From Rikenellaceae bacterium (GTDB lineage Bacteria > Bacteroidota > Bacteroidia > Bacteroidales > UBA932): a stretch of DNA of 36,610 nucleotides. Location: NCBI GenBank assembly GCA_900771335.1, contig CAAGNP010000039.1, positions 1 to 36,610 of the forward strand. Direction: 5' to 3'. Under the pieces are notes generated by a model. The model worked only from the letters and a program-made list of their open reading frames with translations, searched no databases and was not told the DNA's origin. Each line of letters opens with the position of its first letter. Position 1 is the first letter of the stretch. Positions 1 to 7,311 of this stretch are shown piece after piece. Made by a program: the position numbers and the translations under genes.

Positions 1-55
1 CTTCAAGCATTTGCATGTATTTGAGCAATGCTTGGTGATCGTGTTTCTTTCGCAT
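1..55 (-). CDS. IS3-family transposase OrfA, N-terminal fragment
   Basis: Only the first 18 codons are present, starting at the ATG at 55-53 and running off the left edge. The peptide begins MRKKHDHQALLKYMQMLE. It aligns with the fragment at the other end of the window, which begins MSKKYTKHGYAERLKYMHMM: both have a basic start and an LKYM.MLE/MME pattern. Such a start suits the helix-turn-helix OrfA of IS3 elements. The identification rests on the repeated flanking IS end and this similarity, because the diagnostic part of the protein is missing. Confidence 0.6.
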   Translation of the reverse strand, partial: MRKKHDHQALLKYMQMLE

Positions 56-60
56 AAAAT

Positions 61-94
61 AAACCCCAAAAGTTTTTTGTCTAACTTTTGGGGT
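61..94 (-). repeat. 13-bp hairpin at the IS end; possible terminator
   Basis: AACCCCAAAAGTT (61-73) and AACTTTTGGGGTT (82-94) form a perfect 13-bp stem with an 8-base loop. Read on the minus strand it is followed by TTATTTTATG, so it could stop transcription coming from the DUF2147 gene before it enters the transposase gene. The copy at 36499-36532 carries a compensatory change in the stem. Confidence 0.7.
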
Positions 95-136
95 TCACTT
101 CAAACGCTGAGGCTTTTTTTTTATTAAGTATTCTTT

Positions 137-562
137 TTACTCCACTCTGAACCAGTCCATGGTGCGGCCAAGGAGGCCTCTTTTGTCGAGTGAACCACGG
201 ACTTTAAGGGTGTTGCCTTCAACTTTCATTGAGCAGTTGTAGGTCTTGCCGTTGCCTGGATCGTAGATTTTGCCACCAGAGTATTCTCCGTCTGCAGCTT
301 TAAGGCCATGAAGCATGTTCAGACCGATAATCTGGCGAGTGCGGAGAGATTTGTCAGGGTTCTTGTTGTCTACAGCTGGTGAGCCGTCTGCTTCAGTGGG
401 TTTCTCAAGCCAAACGATACGGCCGTTGAATACGTCCCCTTCCTGATATACTTCTACGATGGCACTGCCATCTTCAAGTTTCCACTTTCCAATTACATCC
501 TGTGCCATTGCTGATGTTGCAGCAAACAGTACCAATGCGATTACGCAATAAATCTTTTTCAT
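137..562 (-). CDS. Exported DUF2147 family protein
   Basis: A 141-residue protein with a signal peptide (MKKIYCVIALVLFAATSAMA, then Gln21) and a single small beta-rich domain of the DUF2147 type. Supporting marks are the opening IGKWKLEDG, the middle GGKIYDPGNGKTY and the closing LLGRTMDWFRVE. It should be periplasmic; the function of the family is not established. An upstream in-frame ATG at 592 would add ten residues, but it lies inside or upstream of the apparent -7 promoter box (592-599), so the start at 562 fits better. The gene is monocistronic, lying between the end of the pot operon and an IS inserted about 35 bases past its stop codon. Confidence 0.8.
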   Translation of the reverse strand: MKKIYCVIALVLFAATSAMAQDVIGKWKLEDGSAIVEVYQEGDVFNGRIVWLEKPTEADGSPAVDNKNPDKSLRTRQIIGLNMLHGLKAADGEYSGGKIYDPGNGKTYNCSMKVEGNTLKVRGSLDKRGLLGRTMDWFRVE

Positions 563-591
563 CTTTATTAAGGTTTTAGTTGTTTGTGACA

Positions 592-599
592 CAAAGGTA
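592..599 (-). promoter_or_regulatory. Bacteroidota -7 box for the DUF2147 gene
   Basis: On the minus strand the sequence reads TACCTTTG, matching TAnnTTTG. Transcription would begin around 588, leaving a leader of about 25 bases before the ATG at 562. No clear -33 TTTG was seen. Confidence 0.5.
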
Positions 600-627
600 T
601 GATATTACCCTTTTACGGAGATTGTCC

Positions 628-651
628 GATAGGCACATAATATTGCCTATC
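628..651 (-). terminator. 8-bp inverted repeat just after potD
   Basis: GATAGGCA (628-635) and TGCCTATC (644-651) pair perfectly around an 8-base loop, two bases after the potD stop codon. It could define the 3' end of the pot transcript. There is no U-tract after it, so calling it an intrinsic terminator is tentative. Confidence 0.35.
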
Positions 652-653
652 TG

Positions 654-1991
654 TTATCTCCTGCGGAATCTGTTCTGACGGCGTGAGTGACGGATACGTT
701 TGATGATACCTGCTACAAACAGCCCTCCGAATGCGAGGAATATCACGATAAGCATCCAGCTGTTGAATTTGTTGCCTTTCACTCGTGACCACATCGCCAT
801 AAGGACCTCTGTGCGGTCTCCGCTGTCGTGCATCATAGCGCAGGACTCTATGGTCTTCCTGTGTGGGTACATTGTGGGATTTGCCACCACATCGCTACCC
901 TCTTCCCCGAAGAAATAGCTGATATCCATAGTCTCTTCGTATCCGTATTCTACAGCAGACTCTTGTGCCCATTCCAGCACTTCAGGTGTGCTGATAACAC
1001 TTACATAACCGATCTCCTCCATATTGCGGATGGCATTTTCAGGTTTGCACATGAAGTTGATGAAGTATGAAGCGGCCTTGGGATTTTTTGCATATTTTGG
1101 GATCACCCATCCGTCAAACCACACGATACTTCCTTCGGAAGGGATGTGGTAATCAAGCTCTACTCCCACTGCAGCAGCCTCTTCCATAGCCCAGGCGGCA
1201 TCTCCGCTCCATGAGAGATTTAGCCATGCAGCCTCTTTGGTCATGAGCTCTTTTCCGAAATCTGCCTCCCATCCGGCTACATATGGTTTGGCCTGCATCA
1301 GAAGCTCCTCCACTACAGCGATTGACTCGTCAGTGTTGTCGTACATCAGTGCGTCAAGGGTGGTCTCCCCGTTGAGTATTCTCTCTTGATTTGCATAGAT
1401 GAGAAGTGGTGAGTATACATCGCGGAATGCATCCTTGATAAGGAGTTTCTTCTCGAATTTGGGATTCCATAGAGCTGACCATGTGTCAACCTCCTCTACA
1501 TCCACATATTTCGTGTTGTAAAGGAATCCGTTGGTTCCCCACATATATCCTACAGCGTAGTTGTTGGCGTCATTGCCGTGGGCCTCCATCTTTTCAAACA
1601 GATGCTGGATGTATGGAGATACGTGGTGGAGATAGTTTGGAGTCTCCCCGAAATCTTTGTTTATAGGGAGCAGTAAATCTTTGCTGAGCATCCTTTCGAT
1701 GATATAGTCCGATGGGCAAACGACGTCAAAGTCCTCTTTGCCACGTTCGATCTTGGCGAGCATGATCTCGTTCACGTCGAACAGCTGGTATACCACCTCT
1801 ATTTTCTCTCCTGTCTGTTCCAGATACCACTCTTCAAATTCGCCGATAAGGCTTTCGTCTATGTAGTCGGCCCAGTTGTATACCTTGAGTATTGACTGGC
1901 GCTGGTCATCGGTGTGGCTGCATCCCGATATGAATGCAGTACACAATAGTGCCGCTGCTACAGCGATATATTTGAATAACCCTTTGTTCAT
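654..1991 (-). CDS. potD: Spermidine/putrescine-binding lipoprotein PotD with C-terminal membrane anchor
   Basis: Substrate-binding component of the polyamine ABC importer. The 445-residue protein starts with a lipoprotein signal (lipobox ISGC, Cys24). It then shows the PotD-like fold: VYNWADYIDESLIGEFE near residue 37, a DVVCPSDYIIERM segment and GWVIPKYAKNPKAASYFINF. It is about 100 residues longer than the Escherichia coli protein. The extra C-terminus holds a hydrophobic helix (about residues 412-431) followed by a strongly basic tail, which predicts an inner-membrane anchor with a cytoplasmic end. It is the last gene of the operon, six bases after potC. The function call is firm; which polyamine it binds cannot be told. 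Confidence 0.92.
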   Translation of the reverse strand: MNKGLFKYIAVAAALLCTAFISGCSHTDDQRQSILKVYNWADYIDESLIGEFEEWYLEQTGEKIEVVYQLFDVNEIMLAKIERGKEDFDVVCPSDYIIERMLSKDLLLPINKDFGETPNYLHHVSPYIQHLFEKMEAHGNDANNYAVGYMWGTNGFLYNTKYVDVEEVDTWSALWNPKFEKKLLIKDAFRDVYSPLLIYANQERILNGETTLDALMYDNTDESIAVVEELLMQAKPYVAGWEADFGKELMTKEAAWLNLSWSGDAAWAMEEAAAVGVELDYHIPSEGSIVWFDGWVIPKYAKNPKAASYFINFMCKPENAIRNMEEIGYVSVISTPEVLEWAQESAVEYGYEETMDISYFFGEEGSDVVANPTMYPHRKTIESCAMMHDSGDRTEVLMAMWSRVKGNKFNSWMLIVIFLAFGGLFVAGIIKRIRHSRRQNRFRRR

Positions 1992-1997
1992 ATACTT

Positions 1998-2795
1998 TTA
2001 GCTCTGTTTTCTATTGCGCTCCAGGCGCACATTAATGACAATGAGGAGGATTAGCACCGTTACGAATATGATGGTCGAAAGTGGGCGCAATTCAGGGGTA
2101 AGACCACCTTTGCGGGCATCTGCATAGATATAGGTGGAGAGGGTTTCAAGACCTTCGGTTCCTTTGGTGAACAATGTCACCGCAAAGTCGTCGATGGATA
2201 GGGTAAATGCCATAATGAAACCGCTGATCATGCCCGATTTGAGTTCAGGCAAAATCACCTTCCTCATGGCTTGCGCAGGGGTGGCCCCCAGGTCGAGTGC
2301 AGCTTCGTAGATGTTGGGATTCATCTGGAGCAGGCGGGGCATTACGCAGAGAACCACGTATGGGGTGCAGAATGCAATGTGTGCCAATATCACTGTGGTG
2401 TAGCCCTGGGTGATGCCCAGGCTCACGAACAACAGGAACAATGAGATACCGGTGATGATATCAGGGTTGAGCATGGGAATGTTGTTCAGTGAGTTCATTA
2501 TCGCTTTCTTTCTCCCTCGAAGGTTGTGGATACCTATGGCAGCGACTGTTCCGAGCATGGTGGAAAATATAGCTGCCACTATGGCTATGATCAGGGTGTT
2601 CTGGATCGCACTCATAAGGGAGTGGTGGGATCCGGAGGTGAACAGCGAAGTGTACAGTTCAGTAGAGAAACCTGTCCAGTTTCCCAGTACTTTAGCCTCG
2701 GTAAATGAGAATATTGCGATGATAAGTATCGGTGCATACAGCATTATCAGCAATATCCAGAGGTATGATTGAGCGAGTAGTTTCTTAATGTTCAT
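1998..2795 (-). CDS. potC: Spermidine/putrescine ABC transporter permease PotC
   Basis: Inner-membrane permease of 265 residues with about six transmembrane segments. The binding-protein-dependent transport motif, where the permease contacts the ATPase, is seen as EAALDLGATPAQAMRKVILP in the second half. Similarity to PotC is supported by the start (YLWILLIMLYAPILIIAIFSF) and by ISLFLLFVSLGI. Its ATG shares one base with the potB stop codon (TGATG), so translation is probably coupled. It pairs with PotB to form the membrane channel energised by PotA. Confidence 0.93.
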   Translation of the reverse strand: MNIKKLLAQSYLWILLIMLYAPILIIAIFSFTEAKVLGNWTGFSTELYTSLFTSGSHHSLMSAIQNTLIIAIVAAIFSTMLGTVAAIGIHNLRGRKKAIMNSLNNIPMLNPDIITGISLFLLFVSLGITQGYTTVILAHIAFCTPYVVLCVMPRLLQMNPNIYEAALDLGATPAQAMRKVILPELKSGMISGFIMAFTLSIDDFAVTLFTKGTEGLETLSTYIYADARKGGLTPELRPLSTIIFVTVLILLIVINVRLERNRKQS

Positions 2796-3592
2796 CAGAT
2801 AAGCCCTCCATCATTTGCGGTGGAATCCTCTTTTTTGTCAGAGAATACCTCCATGGCCAAAATAAATACAAGCATAATTAGGGAGAGTACGGCTCCGTAG
2901 TTCCACATACCGTTGTTGATATTCTCCTGAATGGTGGTGCCGAACAGTTTGATGGTGTTCATGGTCAACAGCTCCGCAATGGCGAATGTCGATATGGTGG
3001 GCATAAATACCATCATGATACCACTCATCACTCCGGGCATAGATAGGGGAATGACCACTTTTCTGAATACTGTAGCAGGGTTGGCTCCCAAGTCCTGGGC
3101 GGCTTCGATATAACTGTGGTCCATCTTGGACATCGTATTGTAGATGGGGTAGATCATAAATGGGAGGAAGTTGTATACCATGCCGAATATGAGTGCCCCT
3201 TGTGCAAGAGGGATGCGGATAAAGTCAAACAGTGCCACGGTGGCCAGTGTGCGGACCAGTATGTTGATCCACATGGGGAGGATAAAGAGCAGTACCATCA
3301 CCTGCGAGCGGCATAGTTTTTTATTGCTCAGGATGTATGCTGCAGGGTATCCGAGAAGCAGGCACAGCAGGGTAGTGATGATGGCTATGCCAATGGAGTA
3401 CACAAATGTGTTCGCATCCTCTGGGCTAGCGAAGAATTTTCTGAAATTGACGAGTGAAAATTCCCCTGAGTTGTCCTGGAATGCGTAGATGAAGATAAGC
3501 ACCAAAGGCAATACCACAAATATCAAAAGGAAGATAAAGTAGGGTATTGACCAGTTGCTCCTCTTATTGAATATTCTGGCTAACCATTTCAT
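2795..3592 (-). CDS. potB: Spermidine/putrescine ABC transporter permease PotB
   Basis: Inner-membrane permease of 265 residues, partner of PotC. It has six or so hydrophobic segments and the coupling motif EAAQDLGANPATVFRKVVIP at roughly residues 163-182. The LPMWINILVRTLA stretch is typical of PotB. Its ATG overlaps the potA stop by four bases (ATGA) and its stop overlaps the potC start by one base. Length matches the family. Confidence 0.93.
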   Translation of the reverse strand: MKWLARIFNKRSNWSIPYFIFLLIFVVLPLVLIFIYAFQDNSGEFSLVNFRKFFASPEDANTFVYSIGIAIITTLLCLLLGYPAAYILSNKKLCRSQVMVLLFILPMWINILVRTLATVALFDFIRIPLAQGALIFGMVYNFLPFMIYPIYNTMSKMDHSYIEAAQDLGANPATVFRKVVIPLSMPGVMSGIMMVFMPTISTFAIAELLTMNTIKLFGTTIQENINNGMWNYGAVLSLIMLVFILAMEVFSDKKEDSTANDGGLI

Positions 3593-4977
3593 AGCAGGGT
3601 GATTTTAAGATCTTCATGAGGGATGCGTACGCTCACCAGGTCTCTGTTGTCCCAGACATCGTGTGTGTCCACATATATGTTTTCACCTGTCTCTGTGCGG
3701 ACTGTCAGATGGTAGTGGTTGCCCTTATAAAGTATGAAGCGGACATCTCCAAGAAGATTGCCCTCATCTTCATTGTCCATAAGGTCAATCTTGTCAAAAG
3801 GTACCTCTACCTTCACTTTCTCGCCCCCTTCGATACCCTCCATCTCTTCGCACAGGAATGATGTGTCAAGGATCTCAACGTGTGTCTTGTCGATCATCTT
3901 GCCGATGAATGTGTTGCATGTGCGCTCTTTCTCCATTACATGGATATCGACAGGCTTGATGATAAGTCCCACTTCGCTTCCTACCTCAAATGCATTGTAG
4001 TCCTGGATAAGGATCTCGTATCCATTCTCAGTGAGTACCACTATCTCATAGTGTACCCCCTTGAAGATGCAGGACTGCACTGTGCCTGTAAACATTCCTG
4101 AAGAGGTATTGTTCAGAAGGTAAACATCTTCAGGACGGATAACTACATCCACAGGGACATTCTCACCGAATCCGGAGTCCACACACTCGAATTCGTGTCC
4201 GAGGAATGATACAAGCTTGTCCTTTATCATGGTGCCGTTGAGAATGTTGCTCTCGCCGATGAAATCTGCCACAAATGAGTTCTTTGGCTCATTGTAGATG
4301 TCCATAGGGGTACCGATCTGTTGTACTGTACCCTCACTCATGACCACGATGGTATCACTGAGTGTAAGTGCCTCCTCCTGGTCGTGGGTTACATATATGA
4401 AGGTGATTCCCAGGGTTTTGTGCATCTCCTTGAGCTCCATCTGCATGTCTTTGCGCATCTTGAGGTCAAGTGCAGCCAATGGCTCATCCAGAAGGAGTAC
4501 CTGAGGTCTGTTTACTATAGCGCGTGCTATCGCCACCCTCTGCTGCTGTCCTCCTGAAAGTGAGTTGATGTCTCTCCATTCGTAGTCGATCATACCCACC
4601 ATCTTCAGAGCCTTGCGTACACGCATGTCGATCTCATCCTCCTGTATCTTCTGCAGTTTGAGGCCGAATGCGATGTTGTCATATACATTAAGATATGGGA
4701 ACAGTGCATAGCGCTGGAAAACTGTATTTACAGGACGTTTGTGGGGAGGGGTATTGGTGATGTCCTCGCCATTGATCTTGATTTCACCCTCGTCAGCATT
4801 GCCGAAGCCGGCCAATAGTCTCAACATGGTCGTTTTACCACATCCTGATGGTCCCAGAATGGTTACAAATTCTCCGCGTTTGACGGAAATACTGACATCA
4901 TCAAGTACACATTTGCTCCCAAAGTTCTTGGAAACGTGGTTCACTTCGATAATAAAATCGTCTTTTAGATGGCTCAT
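3589..4977 (-). CDS. potA: Spermidine/putrescine ABC transporter ATPase PotA, long form
   Basis: ATP-binding subunit of the polyamine importer, on the cytoplasmic face. All ATPase motifs are visible: Walker A GPSGCGKT (42-49), Q-loop VFQRYALFPY (86-95), signature LSGGQ (140-144), Walker B LLLDEP (161-166) and switch His in THD (197-199). At 462 residues it is about 85 longer than E. coli PotA. The excess lies in the C-terminal regulatory part, where two TOBE-like units can be read: about 285-350 with FKGVHYEIVVLTENG, and about 385-455 with YKGNHYHLTVRTETG. Overlaps of four bases with the porin-like gene upstream and with potB downstream imply translational coupling. Confidence 0.94.
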   Translation of the reverse strand: MSHLKDDFIIEVNHVSKNFGSKCVLDDVSISVKRGEFVTILGPSGCGKTTMLRLLAGFGNADEGEIKINGEDITNTPPHKRPVNTVFQRYALFPYLNVYDNIAFGLKLQKIQEDEIDMRVRKALKMVGMIDYEWRDINSLSGGQQQRVAIARAIVNRPQVLLLDEPLAALDLKMRKDMQMELKEMHKTLGITFIYVTHDQEEALTLSDTIVVMSEGTVQQIGTPMDIYNEPKNSFVADFIGESNILNGTMIKDKLVSFLGHEFECVDSGFGENVPVDVVIRPEDVYLLNNTSSGMFTGTVQSCIFKGVHYEIVVLTENGYEILIQDYNAFEVGSEVGLIIKPVDIHVMEKERTCNTFIGKMIDKTHVEILDTSFLCEEMEGIEGGEKVKVEVPFDKIDLMDNEDEGNLLGDVRFILYKGNHYHLTVRTETGENIYVDTHDVWDNRDLVSVRIPHEDLKITLL

Positions 4978-5975
4978 TTTAGTTTTAGCGCTTTAGTCAA
5001 GTTCATTTTCCAGGTTAACCCGATATTCAACTGATGGCATCCCGAATATCCGGTATTGTGTGTCCATGCAGCGTGAATTCTGATATCTTTATTCTCTTTG
5101 AGGGGGAAGAATTCTGCACCCAGACCGTAGTAAAGGTTATCCCCTACAAATTCGTAGTCAATAAAATCGGAAGCCCTTTCGAATCCGACTTTTCCAAAAA
5201 TACGGCACCATTCAATTCCTCCGTAAGATGGCTCGGCCAATAGGGTAAAATCTTCGGTAAAGAGGGTATTCAATTCCCTTGATCTGGTCATATAATCAAG
5301 CATCAGAGAAAAGTCACCGAAATAGAACATATTACCGAAGTTGAGAGATTTTACAAATCTGTCTGTGTCGTACTGCCACATATTTGCACTCCAGTATGAC
5401 TCATACCAGTCCCAGCCGCCTCTCCATGCAAGGCTGTATGCGAAATGGTTATCTTCATATGATAGTGGCGAATTGGCTACCTGAATCTTTATGGACTGGT
5501 TCTCTGCAGGAGACCATGCCGCTGATACACCCCACTGCCAACAATCGAAATAGTTGTAGAAGAGTGAACTCATGTCGAAATATGCATCAAGATCGTAAAT
5601 CTCGTATTCGAAGCTGCCGACAAAGATACCATCCTTACCTGCAGATATGGAGAAATCACCTATCTCGTAGGTGAGAAGGAGCCAGTTGATGGCGTCAATG
5701 CCTGAATACTCCTCCCCAAAAGATTCCGGGGTGAGAAACTTGACATTGGATGAGTAAGAAAAATGGGGGGATATTATACCGTCTATATTGAGATATACAC
5801 CATCGCTATAGAAGCGACCGCTTTTATCTGTTAAACATTGATTAAAACCAAATCTGGTGTCCAGAGAGATTTCCGGAATGTAATCAACTGCTACTGTGTC
5901 TTGTGTCTCCTGTGCAGAGATGACCGAGCTAATTGTCATAAAGACAACCAAATAAAAGAGTGTAAATTTCTTCAT
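4974..5975 (-). CDS. Porin-like outer-membrane beta-barrel protein, first gene of the pot operon
   Basis: A 333-residue exported protein: signal peptide about 1-21 (ending VISAQ), then alternating hydrophobic and aromatic strands with polar turns throughout. Segments such as FSISAGKDGIFVGSFEYEI and NQSIKIQVANSPLSYED resemble the phosphate-selective (OprO/OprP) porin superfamily found across Bacteroidota; that assignment is by eye. The stop codon overlaps the potA start (ATGA), so it is almost certainly co-translated with the polyamine importer. It may therefore be a dedicated outer-membrane route for polyamines. The promoter upstream was not recognised with confidence. A different barrel family is possible. 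Confidence 0.7.
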   Translation of the reverse strand: MKKFTLFYLVVFMTISSVISAQETQDTVAVDYIPEISLDTRFGFNQCLTDKSGRFYSDGVYLNIDGIISPHFSYSSNVKFLTPESFGEEYSGIDAINWLLLTYEIGDFSISAGKDGIFVGSFEYEIYDLDAYFDMSSLFYNYFDCWQWGVSAAWSPAENQSIKIQVANSPLSYEDNHFAYSLAWRGGWDWYESYWSANMWQYDTDRFVKSLNFGNMFYFGDFSLMLDYMTRSRELNTLFTEDFTLLAEPSYGGIEWCRIFGKVGFERASDFIDYEFVGDNLYYGLGAEFFPLKENKDIRIHAAWTHNTGYSGCHQLNIGLTWKMNLTKALKLK

Positions 5976-6029
5976 CTAATACTAATAAACGGTAAAGCGC
6001 ATAAAATAATAATCTTTTGTTTTACATTA

Positions 6030-6071
6030 AAAAGCGGTCACAAGTCCTTGCGGGAACTTATAATCGCTTTT
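6030..6071 (-). terminator. Probable terminator of the nitroreductase-dipeptidase-patB operon
   Basis: AAAAGCGGT (6030-6038) pairs with ATCGCTTTT (6063-6071), nine pairs including one G-U. A smaller inner stem (AAGTCC with GGAACTT) lies between them. Read on the minus strand the hairpin ends CGCTTTTTAATG, a short U-run. It lies about 45 bases past the patB stop. Confidence 0.5.
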
Positions 6072-6117
6072 GTTGGGAACAAAGTTAAAATAAACTTTGA
6101 AATAAAAATGGATTTTC

Positions 6118-7299
6118 TCAATTATTTTGTTTGATGGCTTCGGAGAGGCTCTCCAGTGCTCCCCTTAAAATGGAACGGGGGGTCCCCACATTGAGCCTCA
6201 TATGCCCCTCACCTCCCGGGTTGAAAATCTCCCCGTCGTTGAGTGCAAGGCGGGCCTTGTTTACAAACAAGTCCACCAGCTCTTCGTGGTTGAGGCCAAG
6301 CCCGCGGCAGTCGAGCCATACGAGGAATGAGGCTTGTGGCCTTAGCGGCTTGATTCCGGGGATATGGCTGGCGCAATACTCCTCCACGAATTCGATATTC
6401 CCCTCGATATATTTCAACATTTGGCGGCGCCACTCTTCCCCTTGCTTGAATGCTGCGATGGTGGCAATAGGGGCGAACATATGTGGCGAGCTCATCTCAT
6501 TGGCCTTCAGCCAGCTGTAGAATTTTTTGCGGAGCTCATCATTTGGGACCACTGCGTAGGAACTGACTATTCCAGCAATATTGAAGGTCTTCGAAGGGGC
6601 TGCAAATGTGATGCTGCACGCCGCCGCTTCGGGTGAGACGCTTGCAAAAGGTATGTGCTTATGGCCATAAAGGGCCATGTCGCAATGGATTTCGTCAGAA
6701 ATGACAATGATACCCCTCTCGTGGCAGAATGATGCGAGCTGGCGCAATGTATCTGCTGGCCACACTATACCTGCTGGGTTGTGGGGATTGGAGAGGATGA
6801 GCATTTTGCATTTGGGGTCGCAAACCTCAGCCAGGTTCTCAAAATCGATAGAGTACCCTCCGTCAGCCTCCTCTTTCAGCGGATTGAACACTATCTCCCT
6901 GTTGTTCCCCTTCGGGACGAAGCGGAACGGGTGATAGACCGGTGGCTGGATTATGACCTTCTCATCTTTCCCCAACAGGGCGTTGATAGCCATACCAATC
7001 CCTTTTACGATTCCGGGGATATACGCGATCCACTCCTCCTTGATCTCCCACTGGTGGTGGTCATAGACCCACTCTTTTATGGTAGGATAGAGGTCTGCAG
7101 GCTCCACTGTGTATCCGAAAATGGGGTGATCAAGCCTCTTTTTGAGTGCATCGATGATAAAATCGGGTGTTTCAAACTCCATATCGGCCACCCATAGGGG
7201 GATAAGGTCATCCCTCCCGTAAATCTCTTTTAGCTTGTCTGTCTTATATGCTCCGGACCCTCTGCGGTCTATTACTTTGTCAAAGTTGTATTGGATCAT
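6118..7299 (-). CDS. patB: MalY/PatB-type PLP-dependent aminotransferase (cystathionine beta-lyase)
   Basis: Fold-type I PLP enzyme of the MalY/PatB branch, which cleaves C-S bonds of cystathionine or cysteine conjugates to pyruvate, ammonia and a thiol. The family signature is seen in WVADMEFETPDFI (36-48), NPHNPAG (171-177), SDEIHCDM (201-208) and the PLP lysine in APSKTFNIAG (Lys237). The 393-residue length is normal. There is no signal peptide, so it is cytoplasmic. It is the third gene of a co-directional run, 12 bases after the dipeptidase. General aminotransferase activity cannot be excluded, but the MalY-like motifs favour a beta-lyase. Confidence 0.88.
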   Translation of the reverse strand: MIQYNFDKVIDRRGSGAYKTDKLKEIYGRDDLIPLWVADMEFETPDFIIDALKKRLDHPIFGYTVEPADLYPTIKEWVYDHHQWEIKEEWIAYIPGIVKGIGMAINALLGKDEKVIIQPPVYHPFRFVPKGNNREIVFNPLKEEADGGYSIDFENLAEVCDPKCKMLILSNPHNPAGIVWPADTLRQLASFCHERGIIVISDEIHCDMALYGHKHIPFASVSPEAAACSITFAAPSKTFNIAGIVSSYAVVPNDELRKKFYSWLKANEMSSPHMFAPIATIAAFKQGEEWRRQMLKYIEGNIEFVEEYCASHIPGIKPLRPQASFLVWLDCRGLGLNHEELVDLFVNKARLALNDGEIFNPGGEGHMRLNVGTPRSILRGALESLSEAIKQNN

Positions 7300-7311
7300 C
7301 CTGAAATCGGG

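Larger units (their letters stand above)
1..101 (-). mobile_element. 5' end of an IS3/IS150-like insertion sequence (partial)
   Basis: Read on the minus strand from 101, the sequence starts TGAAGTGAACCCC, continues into AAAGTTAGAC and a 13-bp hairpin, then an ATG at 55 that opens a basic reading frame running off the window. The same arrangement, with a similar N-terminal protein, recurs at 36492-36610 on the plus strand, so this is a repeated mobile element. The CCCCAAAAGTTAGAC type of end is known from the IS150 group of the IS3 family. The rest of the element lies outside the window. Confidence 0.75.
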
